A stretch of 20,657 bases of DNA from an uncultured Bacteroidales bacterium (GTDB lineage Bacteria > Bacteroidota > Bacteroidia > Bacteroidales > Bacteroidaceae): positions 1 to 20,657 of the forward strand of contig CAMAMZ010000018.1 in assembly GCA_945837185.1 (NCBI GenBank). Reading direction: 5' to 3'. Positions 1 to 6,571 of the stretch are shown here, piece after piece. The notes under the pieces are model-generated. The model was not told the origin of the DNA and did not search any database. It saw only the letters and a list, made by a program, of their open reading frames with translations. The translations under genes and the position numbers were made by a program. Each line of letters starts with the position of its first letter. Position 1 is the stretch's first letter.

Positions 1-812
1 CCATTGTCGTCCCAACCATGCTCGTCATCACCGATGAGGCGGCGCTTCGGGTCGGTAGAAAGGGTGGTCTTACCTGTACCGGAGAGACCGAAGAAGATAG
101 CGGTGTTCTCACCGTTCATATCGCAGTTGGCAGAGCAGTGCATAGAAGCGATGCCCTTGAGGGGGAGGTAGTAGTTCATCATAGAGAACATACCCTTCTT
201 CATCTCGCCACCATACCATGTGTTGATGATAACCTGCTCGCGGCTTGTTGTATTGAAGGCAACACAGGTTTCAGAGTTCAGGCCAAGCTCTTTGTAGTTA
301 GCCACAACAGCCTTTGAAGCATTGTAGATAACGAAGTCGGGCTCGAAGTCTTCCAGCTCCTCAGCTGTAGGACGGATGAACATGTTGGTTACGAAGTGTG
401 CCTGCCATGCTACCTCAACGATGAAGCGGATAGCCATGCGGGTGTCTTTGTTGGCACCGCAGAAACCATCTACTACATAGAGGTTCTTGTTGCAGAGTTC
501 TTTCACAGCGATATCCTTAACCGCTGCCCATACCTCTTCTGACATGGGGTGGTTGTCGTTCTTATACTCATCGGTGGTCCACCATACGGTATTCTTTGAG
601 TTCTCGTCCATAACGATATACTTGTCCTTGGGAGAACGACCGGTATAGATACCTGTCATTACGTTAACGGCACCGAGCTCAGTCTCTTGACCTACCTCAA
701 AACCTTCGAGTCCTGCCTTGGTCTCCTCCTCGAACAGACGCTCGTATGAAGGATTGTGTGCGATTACCGTTGCACCGGTAATTCCGTACTTTGTCAAATC
801 TAATTTTGCCAT
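1..812 (-). CDS. pckA: Phosphoenolpyruvate carboxykinase (ATP), N-terminal half, cut by window edge
   Basis: ATP-type PEP carboxykinase interconverts oxaloacetate + ATP with PEP + CO2 + ADP in the cytoplasm. In fermenting Bacteroidota the enzyme is generally thought to run toward oxaloacetate, feeding succinate production (established knowledge, not shown here). About 270 of the family's usual ~535 residues lie in the window; the gene runs off the left edge. Translating the minus strand from the ATG at 812 gives a start MAKLDLTKYGITGATVIAHN, then the PEPCK kinase-1a P-loop GLSGTGKTT at residues 242-250 and the metal/nucleotide motif IGDDEHGWDD just before the edge. Upstream residues include YTGRSPKDK, a known substrate-binding segment. 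There is no Shine-Dalgarno before the ATG; the stretch is AT-rich, as is usual in this phylum. A strong Bacteroides-type promoter sits about 95 bases upstream. No frameshift is seen in the visible part. Confidence 0.96.
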   Translation of the reverse strand, partial: MAKLDLTKYGITGATVIAHNPSYERLFEEETKAGLEGFEVGQETELGAVNVMTGIYTGRSPKDKYIVMDENSKNTVWWTTDEYKNDNHPMSEEVWAAVKDIAVKELCNKNLYVVDGFCGANKDTRMAIRFIVEVAWQAHFVTNMFIRPTAEELEDFEPDFVIYNASKAVVANYKELGLNSETCVAFNTTSREQVIINTWYGGEMKKGMFSMMNYYLPLKGIASMHCSANCDMNGENTAIFFGLSGTGKTTLSTDPKRRLIGDDEHGWDDN

Positions 813-903
813 TTGTAATTACTGTATTTTTAATAAGTTGTTATTGATTATGTTCTTACTGTAACTTGACACGCTTGGCGTGCCTTCTTTGTTTATCCGC
901 ACG

Positions 904-938
904 CAAAATTAGCAAAAAATATAGACTTACCATTCAAA
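904..938 (-). promoter_or_regulatory. Predicted pckA promoter (Bacteroides -33/-7 type)
   Basis: On the minus strand, TAATTTTG (904-911) matches the Bacteroides -7 consensus TAnnTTTG exactly, and TTTG (935-938) lies 23 bases upstream as a -33 box, at the long end of accepted spacing. Transcription would start near 897, giving a leader of about 85 nt before the pckA ATG. An early hairpin in that leader (CACGC at 870-874, GCGTG at 878-882, 3-base loop) is the only fold I see in it. Confidence 0.6.
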
Positions 939-1048
939 ATCAACCCTAAAAATGTGGCGAAGCCTCGATTTTTTGGTTAAAGAAATTAAATTCGTTGTCG
1001 TGTTTCTGTTTTTTGCCATACCGACTTTGCAATGTTTGCGGTATTTTT

Positions 1049-1111
1049 CCCCTATCGGTCTTTAGACCGCCCTGTGGTTTGACAGGACGGATGGCTTGGG
1101 ACCGATGGGGG
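1049..1111 (-). terminator. Nested stem-loop after glyA, possible terminator or 3' stabiliser
   Basis: An outer 12-bp stem pairs 1049-1060 with 1100-1111 (one G-T pair). Inside it, 1067-1075 pairs with 1082-1090 (8 of 9 bp, loop 1076-1081). A competing hairpin, CGGTCT-TT-AGACCG at 1056-1069, uses one arm of the outer stem, so the two folds exclude each other. It starts 15 bases after the glyA stop, where a terminator is expected, but no T-run follows it in the glyA direction; A5 appears there instead. It may work through Rho, or protect the 3' end of the mRNA. Confidence 0.45.
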
Positions 1112-1126
1112 ATTCTGCATGCTTCG

Positions 1127-2407
1127 TTAATAGGCGAAAAGGGGATAATCCTTCATGGTGGCATTCACCTTCTCACGCACACGGGCGATGACACGCTCGT
1201 CTTCGGGAGCATTGAGCACTTCCTCAATGAGTTCTGCCACAAGGTGCATCATGTCTTCCTTGGCACCACGGGTGGTCATGGCTGCTGTTCCGAGACGGAT
1301 ACCGGAGGTGAGGAAGGCGCTACGGGTGTCGAAAGGCACCATATTCTTATTGGCGGTGATGTCGGCAGCTACCAAAGCGTTCTCAGCCAGTTTGCCGGTG
1401 AGCTCCGGATATTTGGGGCGCAGGTCGACAAGCATGGAGTGGTTGTCGGTACCACCGCTCACAATATCGAAGCCCCGCTGCATGAGGTCATCGGCCAGCA
1501 CAGCGGCATTGCGCTTCACCTGCAGTGCATACTCTTTCCATGCGGGCTGGAGGTTCTCGCCAAAGGCCACTGCCTTGGCAGCGATGACATGCTCCAAAGG
1601 ACCGCCCTGTGTGCCGGGGAAGACAGCGCTGTTGAGCAGCGAGCTCATCATGCGCACCTCACCTTTCTTGGTGGTGATGCCCCAAGGATTGGGGAAGTCT
1701 TTACCCATGAGGATGACACCGCCACGTGGGCCACGCAATGTTTTATGGGTTGTGGTGGTGACGATATGGGCATACTTGAGCGGGTTGTCGAGCAAGCCTG
1801 CGGCAATGAGGCCTGCAGGGTGTGCCATATCGATCATGAGCAGTGCCCCTACCTCATCGGCAATCTTACGCATGCGGGCATAGTCCCACTCACGGCTATA
1901 GGCAGAGCCACCGCCAATGATGAGTTTCGGATGGTGGGCTAATGCCAACTGCTCCATCTCGTCATAGTCTACCCTACCCGTTTCGCGATTCAGCTTATAG
2001 CCAATGGGGTTATAGAGCAAACCCGAGGTGTTGACCTTTGAGCCATGTGAGAGGTGCCCACCGTGGTCGAGGTCGAGACCCATAAAGGTGTCGCCGGGTT
2101 TGAGTACGGCAAGGAAGACTGCGGCATTGGCCTGGGCACCGGAATGGGGTTGCACATTGGCAAACTCAGCGTTGAAGAGGCGCTTCACACGGTCGCGCGC
2201 TATATTCTCCACTTCATCCACCACCTGGCAGCCTCCGTAGTAACGGTGGCCGGGGAGGCCTTCGGCATATTTATTGGTGAGATAACTACCCATGGCCTGC
2301 ATCACTTCATCGCTTACAAAGTTTTCCGAGGCAATGAGCTCCATACCTTTCAGCTGGCGCTGATGTTCTTTTTCAATGAGGGAAAAAATTTCCTGGTCTC
2401 TTTCCAT
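1127..2407 (-). CDS. glyA: Serine hydroxymethyltransferase
   Basis: PLP-dependent cytoplasmic enzyme that converts serine and tetrahydrofolate to glycine and 5,10-methylene-THF, the main source of one-carbon units for purines, thymidylate and methionine. The protein has 426 residues, close to the family's ~415-430. Visible landmarks are the N-terminal ELIASENF segment (23-30), GLPGHRYYGG (50-59), QPHSGAQAN (86-94) and the PLP-lysine motif TTTTHKTLRGPRGG with Schiff-base K222. It is complete, in frame and ends with TAA. It lies 113 bases downstream of pyrI on the same strand. I see no exact TAnnTTTG box in that gap, so co-transcription with pyrBI is possible. There is no Shine-Dalgarno before the ATG. 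The link to pyrimidine genes makes metabolic sense because methylene-THF feeds dTMP synthesis, but that connection is inference. Confidence 0.97.
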   Translation of the reverse strand: MERDQEIFSLIEKEHQRQLKGMELIASENFVSDEVMQAMGSYLTNKYAEGLPGHRYYGGCQVVDEVENIARDRVKRLFNAEFANVQPHSGAQANAAVFLAVLKPGDTFMGLDLDHGGHLSHGSKVNTSGLLYNPIGYKLNRETGRVDYDEMEQLALAHHPKLIIGGGSAYSREWDYARMRKIADEVGALLMIDMAHPAGLIAAGLLDNPLKYAHIVTTTTHKTLRGPRGGVILMGKDFPNPWGITTKKGEVRMMSSLLNSAVFPGTQGGPLEHVIAAKAVAFGENLQPAWKEYALQVKRNAAVLADDLMQRGFDIVSGGTDNHSMLVDLRPKYPELTGKLAENALVAADITANKNMVPFDTRSAFLTSGIRLGTAAMTTRGAKEDMMHLVAELIEEVLNAPEDERVIARVREKVNATMKDYPLFAY

Positions 2408-2520
2408 ATTACGCTTTTCTATGAATGATTGTTGGATTATTCCTTTACAAATCGGGGTGTTGCCTTACACATAGGCCTGTTGCTGCAAGAGGTTGGCATG
2501 CGCCATGATGGGGCATAGCC

Positions 2521-2976
2521 TTAGCAGAGGGTGGCCTTGCCCATCTCCTGCTCCTTGTCGCAATAATGGCACTTGATGATGCCACGCCCTTTGTCGACCA
2601 CACGGAAGATGGTGTCCATCGGCTCGTTGTTGCAGATGCACACCGGGTTGTTGCACTTCACGATGCCGCGCAGCTCATCGGGGGTTTCGACCGTTTTCTT
2701 CTCCACCACCTCATAGTCGCGGATGATGTTGAGCACGGCCTTGGGTGCCACCACCGAGAGGCGTGAGATTTCCGCATCGGTAAAGAAGCGGTCGGCCACC
2801 TTGATAATACCTTTGCGCCCGAGGCGTTTCGACTCGAGATAGTTGCCGATGGTGACAGGCGTGTCGAGTTTGTCGATGCCCAGAAGTGTCACAACCTGAT
2901 AGGTTTTCTCAGCCGGGATATGGTCGATGACGGTGCCATTCTCAATGGCCGTCACCTGCAATTCTTTCTTTGCCAT
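2521..2976 (-). CDS. pyrI: Aspartate carbamoyltransferase regulatory chain
   Basis: PyrI binds nucleotide effectors (CTP, ATP) and assembles with PyrB trimers into the allosteric aspartate transcarbamoylase holoenzyme. The protein has 151 residues, against ~153 in E. coli. The N-terminal allosteric domain opens with residues like IENGTVIDHIP (11-21), which resembles the nucleotide-binding part of the family. The C-terminal zinc domain keeps the four cysteines that contact the catalytic chain: C108 and C113 in the segment CNNPVCIC, and C136 and C139 in CHYC. Its ATG shares one base with the pyrB stop (TAATG at 2974-2978 on the minus strand), which suggests translational coupling and balanced subunit synthesis. 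It is complete and in frame, with no odd features. It implies that this enzyme is feedback-regulated by nucleotides. Confidence 0.96.
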   Translation of the reverse strand: MAKKELQVTAIENGTVIDHIPAEKTYQVVTLLGIDKLDTPVTIGNYLESKRLGRKGIIKVADRFFTDAEISRLSVVAPKAVLNIIRDYEVVEKKTVETPDELRGIVKCNNPVCICNNEPMDTIFRVVDKGRGIIKCHYCDKEQEMGKATLC

Positions 2977-3923
2977 TATTCGATGATGGTTTTGTCGTTC
3001 TTAATATCTTCGAGGGTCAGTCCTAAGCAATAGCTGAAGATGGCCTCACGGGCATAGAGTCCGTTTTGGGCCTGCTGAATGTAGTAGGCATGCGGGTCGT
3101 CATCAACATCATAAGCAATCTCGTTGACCCTGGGCAGCGGATGCAGAATCTTCATATTATCCTTCACCTTGGTGAGCATGGCACGGTTGAGGATATACAC
3201 ATTCTTCACCTTCTCATACTCCATGAGGTCGGAGAAGCGTTCTTTCTGCACACGTGTCATATAGAGGATGTCGGCATCGGCTATCACCTCCTCATCAAAA
3301 GCAGTATGCTCCACGAAGCGGATGTCGTGCTGCTTGCAATAGAGTTTGTATTCCTGCGGCATGGCGAGTTCCTTAGGAGCCACAAAATGGAATGTGGGAT
3401 GGAAATGGCGCATGGCCGTGATAAGGGAGTGCACGGTGCGCCCGTATTTCAGGTCGCCCACCAAATAGATATTGAGGTTGTCGAGCGTGCCTTGGGTCTT
3501 ATAAATAGAATAAAGGTCGAGCAAACACTGCGAGGGGTGCATGTGGGCGCCATCGCCTGCGTTCACAATAGGAATGGGAGCCACTTCAGAAGCATATTGG
3601 GCTGCTCCTTCAATGAAATGCCGCATCACGATGACATCGGCATAGTTCGACACCATGAGGATGGTATCTTTCAGCGTCTCTCCCTTTGTGGTACTTGAGG
3701 TCTTGGCATCAGAGAAACCGATGACACGGGCACCAAGGCGGTTCGCAGCAGTCTGGAAACTAAGTTGGGTACGCGTGGATGGCTCGAAGAAGAGCGTGGC
3801 CACCACCTTGCCTTTCAGCAACTCGCGATTGGGATGGCGCTCAAATTCACCGGCCATTTCCAGTAGATATAGGATTTTTTCCCTGGAAAGGTCTTCAATC
3901 GTCACAAAATTCTGTCTTTCCAT
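2976..3923 (-). CDS. pyrB: Aspartate carbamoyltransferase catalytic chain
   Basis: PyrB condenses carbamoyl phosphate with L-aspartate to give N-carbamoyl-aspartate, the committed step of de novo pyrimidine synthesis. The protein has 315 residues, normal for the family. Motifs seen are FFEPSTRT (45-52, carbamoyl-phosphate binding), SSTTKGE (76-82, the loop that reaches into the neighbouring active site), GAHMHPSQ (125-132) and HPLPR (261-265). The start chosen is the ATG at 3923 (MERQNFVTIEDLS), because homology begins there. The frame stays open upstream to 4091, but those codons are AT-rich, lie partly upstream of the likely promoter and face the divergent gene. The stop overlaps the pyrI start by one base, so the pair is an operon. 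No leader attenuator of the enterobacterial type is evident. Confidence 0.97.
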   Translation of the reverse strand: MERQNFVTIEDLSREKILYLLEMAGEFERHPNRELLKGKVVATLFFEPSTRTQLSFQTAANRLGARVIGFSDAKTSSTTKGETLKDTILMVSNYADVIVMRHFIEGAAQYASEVAPIPIVNAGDGAHMHPSQCLLDLYSIYKTQGTLDNLNIYLVGDLKYGRTVHSLITAMRHFHPTFHFVAPKELAMPQEYKLYCKQHDIRFVEHTAFDEEVIADADILYMTRVQKERFSDLMEYEKVKNVYILNRAMLTKVKDNMKILHPLPRVNEIAYDVDDDPHAYYIQQAQNGLYAREAIFSYCLGLTLEDIKNDKTIIE

Positions 3924-3955
3924 TGTTTTTAGGATTGAATATTTTTTTTCGAGTG

Positions 3956-3963
3956 CTAAGGTA
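3956..3963 (-). promoter_or_regulatory. Possible -7 box for pyrBI
   Basis: Minus-strand TACCTTAG differs from TAnnTTTG at one base and sits about 33 bases before the pyrB ATG, giving a leader of about 26 nt. No good -33 box is seen at the right distance, so the call is weak. Confidence 0.3.
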
Positions 3964-4007
3964 AGCATAATTTTTAATATAATGGTGCTAATTTGGAGTA
4001 AAAATTG

Positions 4008-4015
4008 TATTTTTG
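4008..4015 (+). promoter_or_regulatory. Likely -7 box for the class A PBP gene
   Basis: TATTTTTG matches TAnnTTTG exactly and lies 23 bases before the ATG at 4039. The -33 region is poor: a TTTG at 3992-3995 is only 12 bases away, too close. The expected start point is near 4022, giving a leader of about 17 nt. Confidence 0.45.
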
Positions 4016-4038
4016 CACATATTTCTGAAAGTGAGCTT

Positions 4039-6357
4039 ATGCGAAGGAAGTTTATACATATCCTGTGGGCGCTCATGTTCTGTGCCGTCATGGCATGTGG
4101 AGCAGCCTTTTATGCCATTTGGAACGGTTGGATTGGCTATATGCCGCCTATCGATGAATTGCAGAATCCCATCAACCGGTTTGCCACGCAGATTATTTCG
4201 GCCGATGGGAAGGTGATAGGTACATGGAACTTTAACCGGGAGAACCGCATTCCGGTTCCTTATGCGGCCTTGTCGCCTCATTTGGTGCATGCCTTGGTGG
4301 CCACGGAAGACGAGCGCTTCTATGACCATTCGGGCATTGACTTCATAGCCTTGGGAAGGGCGGTGGTGAAGAGGGGCATCTTGGGAAGGGAGAATGCCGG
4401 AGGTGGTTCTACCATCACACAGCAGCTGGCCAAGCAGTTATATTCTGAAACGGCTCGCTCCACCTTGGAGCGCCTGATGCAGAAGCCTATAGAATGGGTG
4501 ATTGCCGTGAAGTTGGAACGCCACTACACGAAGGAGGAGATTATTGCGCTTTACTTGAATTATTTTGATTTCCTGCATAATGCGGTGGGCATCAAGACGG
4601 CTGCCAACACGTATTTTGGCAAGGAGCCCAAAGACTTGACGGTGGAAGAGGCGGCTGTGCTGATTGGCTTGTGCAAGAATCCTTCGCTCTTCAATCCGGT
4701 GCGTTACCCGGAGCGTTGTGTGCAACGCAGGAATGTGGTGCTCTCGCAGATGTGCAAGGCGGGTTACCTGAGTGAGGAGGAGTTGGCGCAATATAAGGAA
4801 AAGGAATTGGCGCTGAACTTCCACCGCACGGACCATAAGGATGGCACGGCTCCTTATTTCAGGGAGTTCCTACGGCAGTATATGATGGCGAAACGGCCGG
4901 AGAAAAGTAAATATCCTTCTTGGAACAAGAAGCAGTATGTGCTCGACTCGTTGGCTTGGGAAACGGACCCGCTCTATGGGTGGTGTAACAAAAACCTGAA
5001 GAAGAACGGGGAACCTTATAATGTGTATACTGATGGGTTGAAGGTGTATACAACACTCGACTCGCGCATGCAGCAGTATGCGGAGGAGTCGGTTTATGGG
5101 CATGTGGCCAAATACTTGCAGCCCATCTTTACGAAAGAGAACCGCTCGAAACCTAATGCGCCCTTTACGGAGCAGCTTACTGCCGCTGAGGTGCGGAAGA
5201 TTATGCAGCGGGCTGTGAACCAGAGTGAGCGCTACAGGGCCATGAAGGCTTCGGGGGCTACCGAGGAGGAGATACAGCAGGCGTTTCGCAAGCCTACTGA
5301 CATGACGGTGTTCACCTATCATGGCGACATCGATACGGTGATGACACCCTTAGACAGTATTCGTTATTATAAGTCGTTCCTGAGAGCCGGCTTTGTGTGC
5401 ATGGAAGCTCAGACGGGCGCTGTGAGGGCTTATGTGGGGGGCATGAACTATAACCATTTCATGTATGACATGGTGATGGATGGAAGGCGCCAGGTGGGCT
5501 CTACCATCAAACCGTTCCTCTATGCCTTGGCTATGGAGAATGGGTTCTCGCCCTGTGACAAGGCGCCTAATGTGCAGCGTACGTACATCGTGGCAGGACA
5601 ACCTTGGACGCCTCGCAACACAAGCCGGAAACGCTATGGGGAGATGGTGACGCTGAAGTGGGGACTGGCCCAGTCGAACAACTGGATTTCGGCTTACCTG
5701 ATGAGTAAGCTGAACCCTAACCAGTTGGTAACGCTCTTGCATGAGTTCGGCATTAACAATCCCGACATCCATCCGTCTATGGCTTTGTGCTTAGGACCTT
5801 GTGATGTGTCGGTGGCTGAGATGACAAGTGCCTATACGGCTTTTGCCAATAACGGCATTCGCTGTGCACCGCTGTTGGTGACTCGTATTGAAGACAATGA
5901 GGGGAATGTGGTGGCACGGTTCCAGCCGCGTATGAACGAGGTGATCAGTTCGGAGAGTGCCTATAAGATGCTCGTGGAGTTGCGGGCTGTGGTTGACGAG
6001 GGTACAGCGGGCAGGTTGCGCTACAAATATCAGTTGGAAGGACAGATTGGGGGGAAGACCGGAACGACAAACCGCAACTCTGATGCGTGGTTTGTGGGCT
6101 TCACACCGCAGTTGGTGGCCGGATGCTGGGTAGGTGGCGAGGACCGCGACATTCACTTCAATGCCATGAGCATGGGACAGGGTGCTACGATGGCCTTGCC
6201 GGTATGGGCGTATTTTATGAAAAAGGTGTATCGCAACAAGAGTTTGGGTTATGACGTGAATATGCCTTTCGATATTCCGGAAGACTTCAATCCGTGTCAG
6301 GAAACGGAGGAGGATCCTATGGAGGAGGTGAACGGTATTGAGGAGGTGTTTGAATAA
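4039..6357 (+). CDS. mrcA: Bifunctional class A penicillin-binding protein (PBP1A-like)
   Basis: Inner-membrane peptidoglycan synthase: it polymerises glycan strands from lipid II and cross-links their peptides. The protein has 772 residues from the ATG at 4039. The frame is open further upstream, but that part covers the divergent pyrB start and is not coding. Order of parts: a membrane anchor (about 7-27); a GT51 glycosyltransferase domain with EDERFYDHSG (90-99, catalytic E90), GGSTITQQLAKQLYSE (122-137) and the AVKLERHYTKEEIIALYLN segment (156-174); then a transpeptidase domain with SxxK as S488-TI-K491, SxN as S546-N547-N548 and KTGT at 673-676. It ends in a short acidic tail. All catalytic residues are present. 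The symbol follows E. coli usage; orthology to mrcA rather than another class A PBP is not proven. It is monocistronic here, divergent from pyrB and convergent with pcrA. Confidence 0.93.
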   Translation: MRRKFIHILWALMFCAVMACGAAFYAIWNGWIGYMPPIDELQNPINRFATQIISADGKVIGTWNFNRENRIPVPYAALSPHLVHALVATEDERFYDHSGIDFIALGRAVVKRGILGRENAGGGSTITQQLAKQLYSETARSTLERLMQKPIEWVIAVKLERHYTKEEIIALYLNYFDFLHNAVGIKTAANTYFGKEPKDLTVEEAAVLIGLCKNPSLFNPVRYPERCVQRRNVVLSQMCKAGYLSEEELAQYKEKELALNFHRTDHKDGTAPYFREFLRQYMMAKRPEKSKYPSWNKKQYVLDSLAWETDPLYGWCNKNLKKNGEPYNVYTDGLKVYTTLDSRMQQYAEESVYGHVAKYLQPIFTKENRSKPNAPFTEQLTAAEVRKIMQRAVNQSERYRAMKASGATEEEIQQAFRKPTDMTVFTYHGDIDTVMTPLDSIRYYKSFLRAGFVCMEAQTGAVRAYVGGMNYNHFMYDMVMDGRRQVGSTIKPFLYALAMENGFSPCDKAPNVQRTYIVAGQPWTPRNTSRKRYGEMVTLKWGLAQSNNWISAYLMSKLNPNQLVTLLHEFGINNPDIHPSMALCLGPCDVSVAEMTSAYTAFANNGIRCAPLLVTRIEDNEGNVVARFQPRMNEVISSESAYKMLVELRAVVDEGTAGRLRYKYQLEGQIGGKTGTTNRNSDAWFVGFTPQLVAGCWVGGEDRDIHFNAMSMGQGATMALPVWAYFMKKVYRNKSLGYDVNMPFDIPEDFNPCQETEEDPMEEVNGIEEVFE

Positions 6358-6377
6358 GGTTGCCTTGAGGGGCATCA

Positions 6378-6420
6378 GACACAAGTGCGGCAGGCCACAT
6401 CGGTCTGCCGCACTTGTGTT
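6378..6420 (+). terminator. Hairpin after the class A PBP gene
   Basis: A perfect 15-bp stem (6379-6393 with 6405-6419, extendable by one G-T pair) with an 11-base loop starts 21 bases after the stop codon. It is followed by TTATTG, not a long T-run, so termination may be partly factor-dependent. Because the next gene converges, the hairpin could also serve the pcrA strand. Confidence 0.6.
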
Positions 6421-6435
6421 ATTGCACTGTTGGGT

Positions 6436-6454
6436 ATAGGGTGCCCTACCCTAT
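6436..6454. terminator. Second small hairpin in the convergent spacer
   Basis: ATAGGGT (6436-6442) pairs with ACCCTAT (6448-6454) around a 5-base loop. It lies between the repeat array that follows pcrA and the hairpin that follows the PBP gene. No T-run follows on either strand. It may be part of a bidirectional stop region. Confidence 0.35.
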
Positions 6455-6456
6455 GC

Positions 6457-6571
6457 ATTCCTGCATGCCCCAATAATATTCCTTCACACCAGAATCGTTT
6501 TCTTCATGTCCAGCTATTATTCCTTCATGTCCCCATTCTTATTCCTTCATGCCCCAATCTTATTCCTTCAC
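6457..6571 (-). repeat. Tandem 20-22 base repeat continuing the 3' end of pcrA
   Basis: Five degenerate units follow the pcrA stop. On the minus strand the two best read ATGAAGGAATAA followed by about 10 bases rich in GGGG (ATGs at 6550 and 6528). Weaker copies begin at 6507, 6487 and 6466. The last codons of pcrA themselves (GTG AAG GAA TAA, 6571-6560) are the first unit. Spacings are 21, 21, 22, 20 and 21 bases, about two helical turns. The two intact units would each encode Met-Lys-Glu-stop, echoing the Val-Lys-Glu end of PcrA. The array could have arisen by local slippage duplication or could be a set of protein-binding sites. Confidence 0.7.

Larger units (their letters stand above)
813..1126. 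other. 314-base intergenic spacer between pckA and glyA
   Basis: No credible gene is present. From left to right it holds the pckA leader with a small hairpin (870-882), the predicted pckA promoter (904-938), an AT-rich stretch with no clear signal (about 940-1045), and the nested stem-loop 1049-1111 that follows the glyA stop codon. Open frames crossing it in plus orientation are antisense to glyA. Confidence 0.7.

Noticed and set aside
995..1942. Long plus-strand open frame of 315 codons opposite glyA
   Set aside because: It lies antisense to the whole C-terminal half of glyA, which has clear family motifs. Its composition (His, Gly and Cys rich) is typical of a shadow frame.
2465..2506. 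A 13-codon minus-strand frame (ATG GCG CAT ...) between pyrI and glyA
   Set aside because: Too short, with no ribosome site or promoter and no recognisable peptide; a leader peptide cannot be supported from sequence alone.
3655..4038. N-terminal extension of the class A PBP frame by 128 codons
   Set aside because: The extension is antisense to pyrB and crosses the divergent promoter region. The membrane anchor and family homology start at 4039.
3924..4091. N-terminal extension of pyrB by 56 codons
   Set aside because: It covers the predicted pyrB promoter and the start of the divergent gene; PyrB homology starts at MERQNF.
6457..6561. CRISPR-like array
   Set aside because: Units are 20-22 bases and directly adjacent, without unique spacers, and no cas gene is present.
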